The translations under genes and the position numbers were made by a program. From positions 1,240,001-1,304,000 of the forward strand of contig NZ_AP024651.1 of NCBI RefSeq assembly GCF_019977295.1: a stretch of DNA of 64,000 bases, in the 5' to 3' direction. The notes below the pieces were generated by a model that was given only the letters and a program-made list of their open reading frames with translations, was not told the DNA's origin and searched no databases. Origin of the DNA: Arthrobacter sp. StoSoilB20 (GTDB lineage: Bacteria > Actinomycetota > Actinomycetes > Actinomycetales > Micrococcaceae). This document shows positions 7,302 to 15,393 of this stretch, piece after piece. The first letter of the stretch is position 1, and the number at the start of each line of letters is the position of its first letter.

Positions 7302-9380
7302 ATGATGACCATCCACCCAGAGGACTTGCGGACAGCCGGGGCGCGGCTGCGGCAACTGCACCAACGAATAGGCGGCGTAGCCTACGGCGGGGACTACAAC
7401 CCCGAGCAATGGCCGCGCGAAGTCTGGCTTGAGGACGCCAAACTCATGCGGCAGGCCGGGGTAAACCTGGTGACCTTGGCGGTCTTCTCCTGGAGCCGGC
7501 TGGAAACCAGCGATGACGTTTTCGATTTCGGCTGGCTGGATGACGTCATGGACCTCATGCATTCGCACGGCATCGGCGTAGACCTGGCAACCCCGGATGC
7601 CGTACCCCCGGCTTGGCTGGTGGAGCAGCACCCGGACATCATGCCCGAGCGTCCGGACGGGAGCATCTTCGGCTTCGGTTCCAGGCAGCACTTCGATGTA
7701 TCCCACCCGGTCTACCGCGCCAAGTCCCTGGCGCTGGCGGAGAAGATGGGCGAGCGCTACGCCAGCCATCCTGCGCTGCGGATGTGGCACGTCGGCAACG
7801 AATACGGACCCGTGTCGTATGGTCCGTGGGCTGAGAAGGCGTTCCGTGAGTGGCTCCAGCGGAAGTATTCGTCGTTGGATGAGCTCAACCAGGCCTGGAG
7901 CACCACGGTGTGGGGTCAGCTCTACACCGACTGGAGCCAAGTCCGCGTCCCTGCCCAACCCCGCACCTGGTCCAACCCGTCGCGACGCCTGGACTTCCAC
8001 CGCTTTACCTCGGACAGCATGCTGGAGCACTTCAAGGCCGAGCGGGACATCCTCCGCCGGCACAGCCCGGACCTGCCGATCGTCACGAACTTCATGCGCT
8101 TCTACAAGACCAACGACTACTGGGCCTGGGCAGCCGAGGAAGACGCGGCAGCGCTGGATATCTACCCGGACCCGCGGGAGGACGACGCCCACATTGCTGC
8201 TGCATTGAACTTCGACCTCATGCGGTCGCTGCGCCACGGACAGCCTTGGATGGTCATGGAGCAGGCAACCGGCGCCGTCAGTCAGTGGTCTGTCAACGTC
8301 TCCAAACTTCCGGGCAAGATGCGGCTCGGCTCATACCAGGCCATAGCCCAGGGCGCTGATTCCATCCTGTTCTTCCAGTGGCGGCAAGCCAAGGGCGGCA
8401 CGGAGCGCTACCACTCGGCCATGGTGAACCACGCCGGACCGAACACCCGGATCTTCCGGGAAGTCTGCGAGCTCGGCCAGGAGTTGAAGTCCCTTGGCGA
8501 CCTGACGGGCACCAGGTCCACGGCCAAGGTGGCCATCGTTTTCGATTGGGATTGCTGGTGGGCGCTGGAACTCGGCAACTCACCGAGGTCGGACCTGACC
8601 TACGCCCAGGAGGTCCTGCGCTTCTACCGCCCGCTGTTCGATGCCAACATCACCGTTGATTTCGTCAACGCCAACAGCGACCTTTCCGGGTACAGCCTGG
8701 TGGTCATGCCGGCGTCGTATCTCTTGACTGACAACGCCGCGCGGCGTTTCGAGGACTACGTCGCCGACGGCGGACAGCTGGTGGTCTCCTACCTTTCGGG
8801 GATCGTGGACCAGGACAATACCGTCCGGCTGGGCGGCTACCCCGGGGCATTGAGGAACGTCCTGGGCGCCTGGAGCGAGGAAATGCACCCGCTCGCCGGC
8901 GCGGATGAGCAAGTAAAGCTCTCAACGGCCGACGGCGGCACCTCCTCCGCGAGCTACTGGACCGAGCACCTGCACGCTGAATCCGCGGAGGTCCTGGCCA
9001 GCTACTCGTCGGGCCGCCTTGCCGGCACCCCGGCCGTCACCCGTAACTCCTTCGGGCGCGGCACCGCACTGTACTTATCGGCCCGTATTGATGACGGGTT
9101 GCTGAACCAGATATTGGCGGACCAATTGCGCACCGCCGGTGTGGAACCGGAACTGAAGACGCCCGCCGGAGTCCAGGTCCGGCGTCGTACTGGCACCGCA
9201 GCTGAGGGCACCGCCGGAAGTTTCCTCCTGGTGCTCAACCACAACGACGCTCCGTCCATGGTGGACGTGCTCGACGGCGGCACGGACCGCCTCAGCGGAC
9301 GCACGGTCAGCGGGCTGGTTGAGCTCCCTGCCAACGGTGTCCTGATCCTGGACGAAACAACGGGACGGGAGGCTGACTAA
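7302..9380 (+). CDS. Beta-galactosidase, GH42
   Basis: This 692-residue protein has the length and layout of GH42: a catalytic TIM barrel (about 1-390), a trimerisation domain (about 400-610) and a small C-terminal beta domain. GGDYNPEQWP (29-38) is a GH42 hallmark. The acid/base Glu lies in HVGNEYGP (E167) and the nucleophile Glu in WMVMEQATG (E320). There is no signal peptide, so it acts in the cytosol on imported beta-galactosides. It heads an operon with two sugar permeases and a binding protein, and its TAA overlaps the next ATG. Two ATGs (7302, 7305) are possible; GAAGGAC lies before them. Confidence 0.93.
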   Translation: MMTIHPEDLRTAGARLRQLHQRIGGVAYGGDYNPEQWPREVWLEDAKLMRQAGVNLVTLAVFSWSRLETSDDVFDFGWLDDVMDLMHSHGIGVDLATPDAVPPAWLVEQHPDIMPERPDGSIFGFGSRQHFDVSHPVYRAKSLALAEKMGERYASHPALRMWHVGNEYGPVSYGPWAEKAFREWLQRKYSSLDELNQAWSTTVWGQLYTDWSQVRVPAQPRTWSNPSRRLDFHRFTSDSMLEHFKAERDILRRHSPDLPIVTNFMRFYKTNDYWAWAAEEDAAALDIYPDPREDDAHIAAALNFDLMRSLRHGQPWMVMEQATGAVSQWSVNVSKLPGKMRLGSYQAIAQGADSILFFQWRQAKGGTERYHSAMVNHAGPNTRIFREVCELGQELKSLGDLTGTRSTAKVAIVFDWDCWWALELGNSPRSDLTYAQEVLRFYRPLFDANITVDFVNANSDLSGYSLVVMPASYLLTDNAARRFEDYVADGGQLVVSYLSGIVDQDNTVRLGGYPGALRNVLGAWSEEMHPLAGADEQVKLSTADGGTSSASYWTEHLHAESAEVLASYSSGRLAGTPAVTRNSFGRGTALYLSARIDDGLLNQILADQLRTAGVEPELKTPAGVQVRRRTGTAAEGTAGSFLLVLNHNDAPSMVDVLDGGTDRLSGRTVSGLVELPANGVLILDETTGREAD

Positions 9381-10360
9381 TGGCACTGCGACTTGATGTT
9401 CCGCCCAAGGCAGTGGCCGGCCCTGAGACCGGTGCCGGCAAGAAGCGTCGCGACAAGCCCGGAAGCTGGAAGCTGGCCCTCAAACGCGACTGGCGCCTGT
9501 ACACATTGCTGGCGCTGCCCTTGCTGTATCTGCTGATCTTCAGATACCTGCCCATGGCCGGCAATGTGATCGCTTTCCGCCAGTTCCAACCCGGCGGCAG
9601 CATCTTCGGCGAGAAGTGGGTGGGCTTCAAATACGTCACCCTGTTTATCAACGATCCCAGCTTCTGGCAGGCCTTCCAGAACACCATCATCCTGGGTGTC
9701 CTGACCCTGGTGTTCTGCTTCCCGATGCCGATTATTTTTGCCCTGATGCTCAACGAGTTGAGGTCGCAGAAGTTCAAGAAGTTCGTCCAGACTGTGGCCT
9801 ACCTGCCGCACTTCATGTCAGTAGTGATCATCGCCGGGATGATCCTGCAGAACTTCTCCATGAACGGCACGGTCAACCAAATCGCGGAGTCGTTGTTCGG
9901 CACCACCGTGAACTTCACTCAGGACCCCGGGTGGTTCCGGCCCATGTACATCAGTTCCGAGGTGTGGCAGACCATGGGCTGGGGCGCCATCCTCTACCTT
10001 GCAGCGCTGACGCGGGTGGACGAGTCCCTGTATGAGGCGGCCAGGATCGATGGTGCCAACCGTTGGCAGCAGACCTGGCACGTGACGCTTCCGGCCATCA
10101 GGCCAACCATCATTACCCTGCTCATCCTGAACATCGGCACGTTCATGGCGGTGGGCTTCGAGAAGATCCTCCTCATTTACAACCCGCTCAACTATGCAAC
10201 CTCAGACGTCATCTCCACCTACCTGTACCGGGTGGGCCTGGAATCCAGCAACTTCAGCTATGCGGCCGCAATCGGAATGTTCGAATCCGTCATCGGCCTC
10301 ACGCTGATCCTCTCAGCGAACGCGATCTCAAAGCGCCTCGCAGGAACGAGCCTGTGGTGA
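9380..10360 (+). CDS. ABC sugar transporter permease, LplB-like (CUT1)
   Basis: This is a 326-residue inner-membrane permease with a basic N-terminal tail and six predicted membrane segments. The EAA loop that contacts the ATPase is visible (YEAARIDGANRWQQTWHVTL, about 215-234). It belongs to the LplB/YtcQ-associated branch of carbohydrate permeases that work with large binding proteins. It starts on the TAATG overlap with the beta-galactosidase gene and overlaps the next permease. No ATPase gene is present, as usual in this branch, so a shared MsiK-type ATPase is likely. Confidence 0.9.
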   Translation: MALRLDVPPKAVAGPETGAGKKRRDKPGSWKLALKRDWRLYTLLALPLLYLLIFRYLPMAGNVIAFRQFQPGGSIFGEKWVGFKYVTLFINDPSFWQAFQNTIILGVLTLVFCFPMPIIFALMLNELRSQKFKKFVQTVAYLPHFMSVVIIAGMILQNFSMNGTVNQIAESLFGTTVNFTQDPGWFRPMYISSEVWQTMGWGAILYLAALTRVDESLYEAARIDGANRWQQTWHVTLPAIRPTIITLLILNIGTFMAVGFEKILLIYNPLNYATSDVISTYLYRVGLESSNFSYAAAIGMFESVIGLTLILSANAISKRLAGTSLW

Positions 10361-11286
10361 ACAAGACAGCTACTGCCATCAAGGGCGGCGCCGCCCAAGG
10401 CGTCCTTGTGAAAGACATGAAAGTCTCACGCGCCATGCGGATCTTCCGGGCCGTCAACCTGGTGTTCCTGCTGTTGGTCGTGTTCCTGACGGTGTACCCG
10501 TTCCTGAACATCATTGCCCAATCGTTCTCCAGCGAAGGGTTCATCAACGCGGGCCAGGTCAACCTGTTCCCCATGGGCTTCAACACCGAGACGTACAAGC
10601 TGATCCTGGCCGACTCCACCTTCTGGAACAACTACGGCAACACCGTCCTGTACACCGTGGTGGCGACGGCCATTTCCATGGTCCTCACTACTGCATTCGC
10701 GTACGCGATCGCTAAAAAGGACCTCAAAGGACGCAGCGTGTTCATTGGCCTGGCCGTGTTCACCATGTTCTTCAACGGCGGCCTGATTCCCAACTACGTG
10801 CTCATCAGCTCCCTGGGCATGAGGGACTCCATCTGGGCCGTTGTGCTCCCGAACGCGATCAGTGTGTTCAATTTGCTCATCATGAAGTCCTTCTTCGAGA
10901 ACATGCCCCGCGAACTGGAAGAAGCAGCATCGATCGATGGACTCACCCAGTACGGGGTGCTGTTCCGGGTGGTGCTGCCGCTCAGCAAGGCAATCGTGGC
11001 CACCATGATCCTGTTCTACGCCGTGGCCAACTGGAACTCCTGGTTCCAGGCTTTCCTCTACCTCGACAACCCTGACCTTTTCCCGGTCACCATCTACCTG
11101 CGCAACATGATCGCCGGAGTCACCACAGCGGGCTCAGCCGGCGGAACAGCGGAGAACGTCGGCCAGATCGCCGCCAACATCCAATCGGTCACCATCGTCC
11201 TGACCGTCATCCCCATCCTTTGCGTCTACCCCTTCGTGCAGAAGTACTTCTTCTCGGGCGTCATGCTCGGTTCCGTCAAGGAATAA
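10357..11286 (+). CDS. ABC sugar transporter permease, YtcP/LplC-like (CUT1)
   Basis: This 309-residue permease is the partner of the upstream one. Six membrane segments begin after a short cytosolic tail, and the EAA loop reads LEEAASIDGLTQYGVLFRVV. The start is one of two adjacent in-frame GTG codons (10354 or 10357). The second overlaps the preceding stop as GTGA and is preferred. A much longer reading frame from 10063 exists but its first 98 codons overlap the first permease out of frame. The binding-protein gene follows after 20 bases. Confidence 0.9.
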   Translation: MNKTATAIKGGAAQGVLVKDMKVSRAMRIFRAVNLVFLLLVVFLTVYPFLNIIAQSFSSEGFINAGQVNLFPMGFNTETYKLILADSTFWNNYGNTVLYTVVATAISMVLTTAFAYAIAKKDLKGRSVFIGLAVFTMFFNGGLIPNYVLISSLGMRDSIWAVVLPNAISVFNLLIMKSFFENMPRELEEAASIDGLTQYGVLFRVVLPLSKAIVATMILFYAVANWNSWFQAFLYLDNPDLFPVTIYLRNMIAGVTTAGSAGGTAENVGQIAANIQSVTIVLTVIPILCVYPFVQKYFFSGVMLGSVKE

Positions 11287-11306
11287 CCCTTATGAAAGGA
11301 CATTCA

Positions 11307-12941
11307 ATGATCCACAAACCTGAGCTTCGCAGACGAGATTTTCTTGGACTCGCATCTGTTGTCACCATCGGCCTCATGCTGACCAGTTGCGACGCCGAAA
11401 CCACCGAAAAGGTGGACACCTCCAAGTCCCGCAAGGGCGCGATGGACAGCTTCGGCGTCGGTGACACGTTCAAGGCGACGGAGCCGCTGACGTTCACATT
11501 CCTGTTCTCCGACCAGCCCACCTACCCGTACAAGAAGGACTGGCTGCTGTTCACCAAAATGGCCAGCGACAACAACGTCACCCTGGAACCCACCATCGTT
11601 CCGAACAGCGACTACGAGCAAAAGCGCAGCCTGCTCATCAGCTCCGGCAGCGCCCCGGAAATCATCGCCAAAACCTACCCGGGACAGGAAGCAGCATTCG
11701 TTTCCGCCGGGGCCGTTCTGCCGGTCAGTGACTACGTGGACCTGATGCCGCATTTCCAGGAGAAGGTGAAGAAGTGGAAGCTTGAGCCGGAGATTGCAGG
11801 ACTGACGCAGGAAGACGGCAAGTACTACGTCCTCCCGGGCCTGCATGAGGAACTCTGGCCGGATTACTCCCTCTGCTTCCGCAAGGATGTGTTGAAGAAG
11901 GAAGGCCTTGAGGAACCCGCCACGTGGGAAGAATTCAGGGAGGTCCTGCGCTCGTTGAAGAAGGCCTACCCTGATGTGGTTCCCTACTCCGACCGGTTCA
12001 AGGGCGACAGTGTCCTGAATATTGCCAGTGCGGCTTTCGGGACCCAGGCCGGGTGGGGGCTGGTGGACGGCCTGCAGTTCGATGAGGACAAGAAGGAGTT
12101 CGGCTTCGCCGCCGGCTCGGACAAGTTCAAGGACCTGGTGACCTACTTCAATTCGTTGGTCTCCGAGGGCCTGATGGACCCCGAAAGCTTCACCCAGACC
12201 GACGATTCAGCCATCCAGAAGTTTGTGTCCGGCAAGTCGTTCGTCATCAGCGCCAACTCCCAGAATGTCATCACGTACCGCACCTCCATGGAGCAGTCCA
12301 TGGGCAAGGGCAACTTTGAGATCGGTAAGATCACGGTTCCCGGAGGCCCGGAGGGTGACGTCATTGGAGGCACCCGCTTGGAGAACGGCATCATGCTGAA
12401 CTCCTCCGTGAAGGACAAGGACAGCTTTGTGGCACTGATCCAGTACATCGACTGGTTGTTCTACAGCGACGCCGGCCAGGAGTTCAGCAAGTGGGGCGTG
12501 GAAGGAACCACGTTCACCAAGTCCGGCGGCAAGCGTCAACTCGCTTCCGACATCAACTTCCAGGGCCTCAACCCCGCCGGCACCAAGGACCTCCGGGTGG
12601 ACTACGGCTTCTCCGGTGGCAACTTCGCCTACGGCGGAGCCACGGAACTGTTGCACTCTACGTTCAATGAAGAGGAGTTGGCGTTCCAGGAGGCAATGAA
12701 GTCCAAAAAGCCCCGCCCGGTGCCCCCGCCCGTACCGTTCAACGACGTTGACCGGGAACAGGCAACACTGGCGCTCACCCCGCTCAAGGACCACGTCAAG
12801 CAGAACGCTCTCAAGTTCATCACCGGGCAGCGGGCCCTGGGCGAGTTCGACGCCTACGTCAAGGAACTCGACAGCAAGGGCCAGACCAAATACGTGGAGT
12901 TGGCCAACAAGGCCTACAAGACCTACGCGGACAAGAAGTAG
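11307..12941 (+). CDS. Extracellular solute-binding lipoprotein of the sugar ABC transporter
   Basis: This is a 544-residue binding protein. The N-terminus has a twin-arginine motif (RRRDFLG, residues 7-13) followed by a hydrophobic stretch and a lipobox LTSC. It should therefore leave through Tat and be lipid-anchored outside. The large size is typical of LipO-type family 1 binding proteins paired with LplB/YtcP permeases. ATG 11307 is chosen because AAAGGA lies 6 bases before it; ATG 11292 is the alternative. It probably binds galacto-oligosaccharides, given the adjoining GH42 gene. This is inference. Confidence 0.9.
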   Translation: MIHKPELRRRDFLGLASVVTIGLMLTSCDAETTEKVDTSKSRKGAMDSFGVGDTFKATEPLTFTFLFSDQPTYPYKKDWLLFTKMASDNNVTLEPTIVPNSDYEQKRSLLISSGSAPEIIAKTYPGQEAAFVSAGAVLPVSDYVDLMPHFQEKVKKWKLEPEIAGLTQEDGKYYVLPGLHEELWPDYSLCFRKDVLKKEGLEEPATWEEFREVLRSLKKAYPDVVPYSDRFKGDSVLNIASAAFGTQAGWGLVDGLQFDEDKKEFGFAAGSDKFKDLVTYFNSLVSEGLMDPESFTQTDDSAIQKFVSGKSFVISANSQNVITYRTSMEQSMGKGNFEIGKITVPGGPEGDVIGGTRLENGIMLNSSVKDKDSFVALIQYIDWLFYSDAGQEFSKWGVEGTTFTKSGGKRQLASDINFQGLNPAGTKDLRVDYGFSGGNFAYGGATELLHSTFNEEELAFQEAMKSKKPRPVPPPVPFNDVDREQATLALTPLKDHVKQNALKFITGQRALGEFDAYVKELDSKGQTKYVELANKAYKTYADKK

Positions 12942-12949
12942 CCCTTCCG

Positions 12950-13675
12950 ATGGCTGCGAAGGAAGCCCAGTACGGGTCCGGCCCGTTGTTCAAGGCAGCG
13001 GGCCTGGTGTACGGCGTCATGGTGGGCGGGGCATTGCTGGCGCTGGCGAATGTGCTGGTGGTACTTATGCCATTGCTGGCCGGGCTGGTGGGTCCCGCGG
13101 CATTGTTGGGCTTCGTGCTGGTGGGGCCGTCACTGGTGGCCTGCTGTTACGCCTTCAACCGGCTTGTCGCCGGTGAGGACACTGGCGTGTTCGGCGACTT
13201 CGTGAAGTCATACCGGAGCAACTTCGGCCAAGCCTTGGTGCTTTGGTTGCCCTACGCAGCACTCCTTGCAGTCATTGTTGCCAATCTCAGCAGCCTGCCG
13301 GGCAGCAACCCTGAAACGGTTGCTGCCCGGGTCGGGCTGGTGGGCCTGGGCCTGGTGGTGAGCACGGCTGCTGTGCACGCGATGCTGTTGCTGTCCCGCT
13401 TCACTTTCCGCACTGTGGACATCTACCGGTTGTCGGTTTACAGCATTGGAGCCAGGAAGCGCGTAGCCCTCGGGAACCTGGGGATCCTCTTTGTTGCTGG
13501 GTTCGTGCTGATTTCCAGCAGCGTGTGGTTACTGCTGTTGGTCGGCGGACTGATCCTTTACCTGTTGTGCTTGAACTCCCGCCCGCTTCTGGAGTTGGTG
13601 GAGGAGAGGTTCACTGTGGCTGCAGAGGTTTCCGCGGCCGGTTACTCCCCGGCGGGTTCCTCCGCGACGGGCTAG
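12950..13675 (+). CDS. YesL-family (DUF624-like) membrane protein
   Basis: This is a 241-residue integral membrane protein with about five hydrophobic segments. The N-terminal part (GPLFKAAGLVYGVMVGGALL) and the FNRLVAGEDTGVFGDFVKSY loop match the YesL/DUF624 pattern. Such proteins recur in operons for plant-polysaccharide uptake, though their job is unknown. It starts 8 bases after the binding-protein stop with no clear ribosome site, so translation is probably coupled. Its stop overlaps that of the convergent amidohydrolase (CTAG). Confidence 0.8.
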   Translation: MAAKEAQYGSGPLFKAAGLVYGVMVGGALLALANVLVVLMPLLAGLVGPAALLGFVLVGPSLVACCYAFNRLVAGEDTGVFGDFVKSYRSNFGQALVLWLPYAALLAVIVANLSSLPGSNPETVAARVGLVGLGLVVSTAAVHAMLLLSRFTFRTVDIYRLSVYSIGARKRVALGNLGILFVAGFVLISSSVWLLLLVGGLILYLLCLNSRPLLELVEERFTVAAEVSAAGYSPAGSSATG

Positions 13676-15009
13676 AGGTTGGTCCGCACCACGGCACCTT
13701 GGGCGATCACCGTGCTGACCTTTTCCAAGGCCGAGCCGTCAGTCAGGGGATCCGAATCCACCACCACGACGTCCGCCATGGAGCCGCGAACCAAGCGACC
13801 AACATTTTCGCCGCGGCCCAGCAACCGCGCCGCATTGGTGGTGGCTGCCTGCAATGCTTCCAACGGGGTCAGCCCGGCTTCGGCGAGCAAACGCGCTTCC
13901 GTGCCAATGGGCGTCACACCCGTTCCGAAGGAATCGGTGCCGGCCACGATAGTCACTCCAGCGTCCTTGGCTGCCCGTACGGCGGCCTGGAGGATGGGCG
14001 TGTACTCGGTTCCGCGTGCTGCCAGGATGGGGTTGGCGGAGCGGGCCATGCTGGTGATGGCGTCCATGGTGGGCGTAAAGAACGTACCGCGACGGGCCAT
14101 TTCCTGGATGGTCTTTTCCGTCATGAAGACGCCGTGCTCAATGCTGCGAACCCCGGCCCGGACGGCGCCATCGATTCCTTCGGCGCTGTAGGCGTGGCAG
14201 AGGACACCGGCTCCCTTGGCGGCCTTGACGATCGCGCCGATCTGGTCCACGTTGTAGACCAATTCACGGGGATCCTGTTCGGGAATGCCAGCGCGCGGGT
14301 TGGCGCGGGTCTTGATGACCTCAGCGCCCCGTTTGAGGTTGATGCGGGTGAGGTACGCGAGGTCCTGCGGGTCCTTCACACCACCGCTGAGGGTCGCCAA
14401 GGGTGCCAAATCCGGATCAGCCAAAAGTGAATCCCCTTGATCCGGTGAGATAAACAGTCCCGCCGGCGTCATCCTCGGTGAGAGACCAGGCGCCCACGAC
14501 GGCAGGGCGGCGAGGGCAATGTCCTGGTAGAAAGTGCTCGAACCGCTGCGTACGCTGGTGGCACCGCCTTGCAGGAGGGCGCGGGCATCGGCCAGAGCGT
14601 TGGCGTGGACGTGGGCATCGACGAGTCCTGGGAGGACCCATTTACCCGAGGCGTTGAGTTTGCGGGCACGGTTCGCGACGGCGGCAACAGCCTTGCGCGT
14701 TTCGTCCCGGGTACCGACGGCGGCGACCTTGCCGCCGTCGAGCACTACCACCCCATCGGCCACAGCATCGCCGGTTTTTGGGTCCACCACGGTTCCGCCG
14801 TCGATGATGAGGGCCTGGGTGGTCAATGGCCGGCCCGGGTAGTTTGGAGCCGACTGCGTGTTGTCGGCGAGGGCAGCCGGCGCTGAAGCCAGCTGCGCGG
14901 CTATGCCGGCAACGGAGATTCCGGCCAATGCTGCAGCGCCGGCGAGGATGCCACGGCGGGGCAACTGACCCTCGGGTTTGGGTGCTGAGGTGTGATCGTG
15001 AAGGCACAT
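13672..15009 (-). CDS. Tat-exported amidohydrolase
   Basis: This is a 445-residue amidohydrolase-superfamily enzyme with a Tat signal (PRRGILAGAAALAG, then AxA near residue 48). Metal ligands can be seen in DAHVHANA (the HxH of the TIM barrel), in CHAYSAEG, in EHGVFM and in AGTDSFGTG. The family covers imidazolonepropionase- and prolidase-like hydrolases of cyclic or peptide amides, and the substrate is not evident here. The gene stands alone behind a 384-bp region that holds two operator-like palindromes. Confidence 0.86.
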   Translation of the reverse strand: MCLHDHTSAPKPEGQLPRRGILAGAAALAGISVAGIAAQLASAPAALADNTQSAPNYPGRPLTTQALIIDGGTVVDPKTGDAVADGVVVLDGGKVAAVGTRDETRKAVAAVANRARKLNASGKWVLPGLVDAHVHANALADARALLQGGATSVRSGSSTFYQDIALAALPSWAPGLSPRMTPAGLFISPDQGDSLLADPDLAPLATLSGGVKDPQDLAYLTRINLKRGAEVIKTRANPRAGIPEQDPRELVYNVDQIGAIVKAAKGAGVLCHAYSAEGIDGAVRAGVRSIEHGVFMTEKTIQEMARRGTFFTPTMDAITSMARSANPILAARGTEYTPILQAAVRAAKDAGVTIVAGTDSFGTGVTPIGTEARLLAEAGLTPLEALQAATTNAARLLGRGENVGRLVRGSMADVVVVDSDPLTDGSALEKVSTVIAQGAVVRTNL

Positions 15010-15063
15010 GATTGGACTCCTGGGGAACGAGCTGCCCGGCCGCTACTTGCCTGCGGTTGAGCA

Positions 15064-15152
15064 TTTGGTATTCCAGAATGCCTCAGCGTAGAGGTGTGAC
15101 GCAAGCAATAACGGGAAACTCTCAGGATCAACAGCATGTTTGGTATTCCAAA
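15064..15152. promoter_or_regulatory. Two TTTGGTATTCCA palindromes upstream of the amidohydrolase
   Basis: TTTGGTATTCCA occurs at 15064-15075 and again, extended to a TTTGG-N4-CCAAA repeat, at 15139-15152. The first is inside a longer palindrome with GCATT/AATGC outer arms. The spacing is 75 bases. The form resembles FadR-subfamily GntR operators (TGGTATNCCA type). No GntR gene lies beside it. I see nothing else in the rest of the gap up to 15393. Confidence 0.5.
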
Positions 15153-15393
15153 TGGCAACCGCTTCGGGGCACCACGGGCCTCTCATCGCCGGCTTCGGTG
15201 CGGGCCCCTACCAGCGTGCATTTGATCTTGTTCGCCGGCGCTCTGCTGGTCTACCGCGGTGGCATTCGCAGGTCGCACATCGCGGGCACGGGGAAGCGGC
15301 CCGAAAGCAAACATCGCTTCGCCTGGCCCTCCCAAATTTCGACCCGCAAAGTACACGCTCACCCAAGATCGCGGCGCATCCGCGCGACACCCT

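Noticed and set aside
10063..10356. A long N-terminal extension of the second permease
   Set aside because: It overlaps the first permease in a different frame; the GTGA overlap at 10357 is the natural start.
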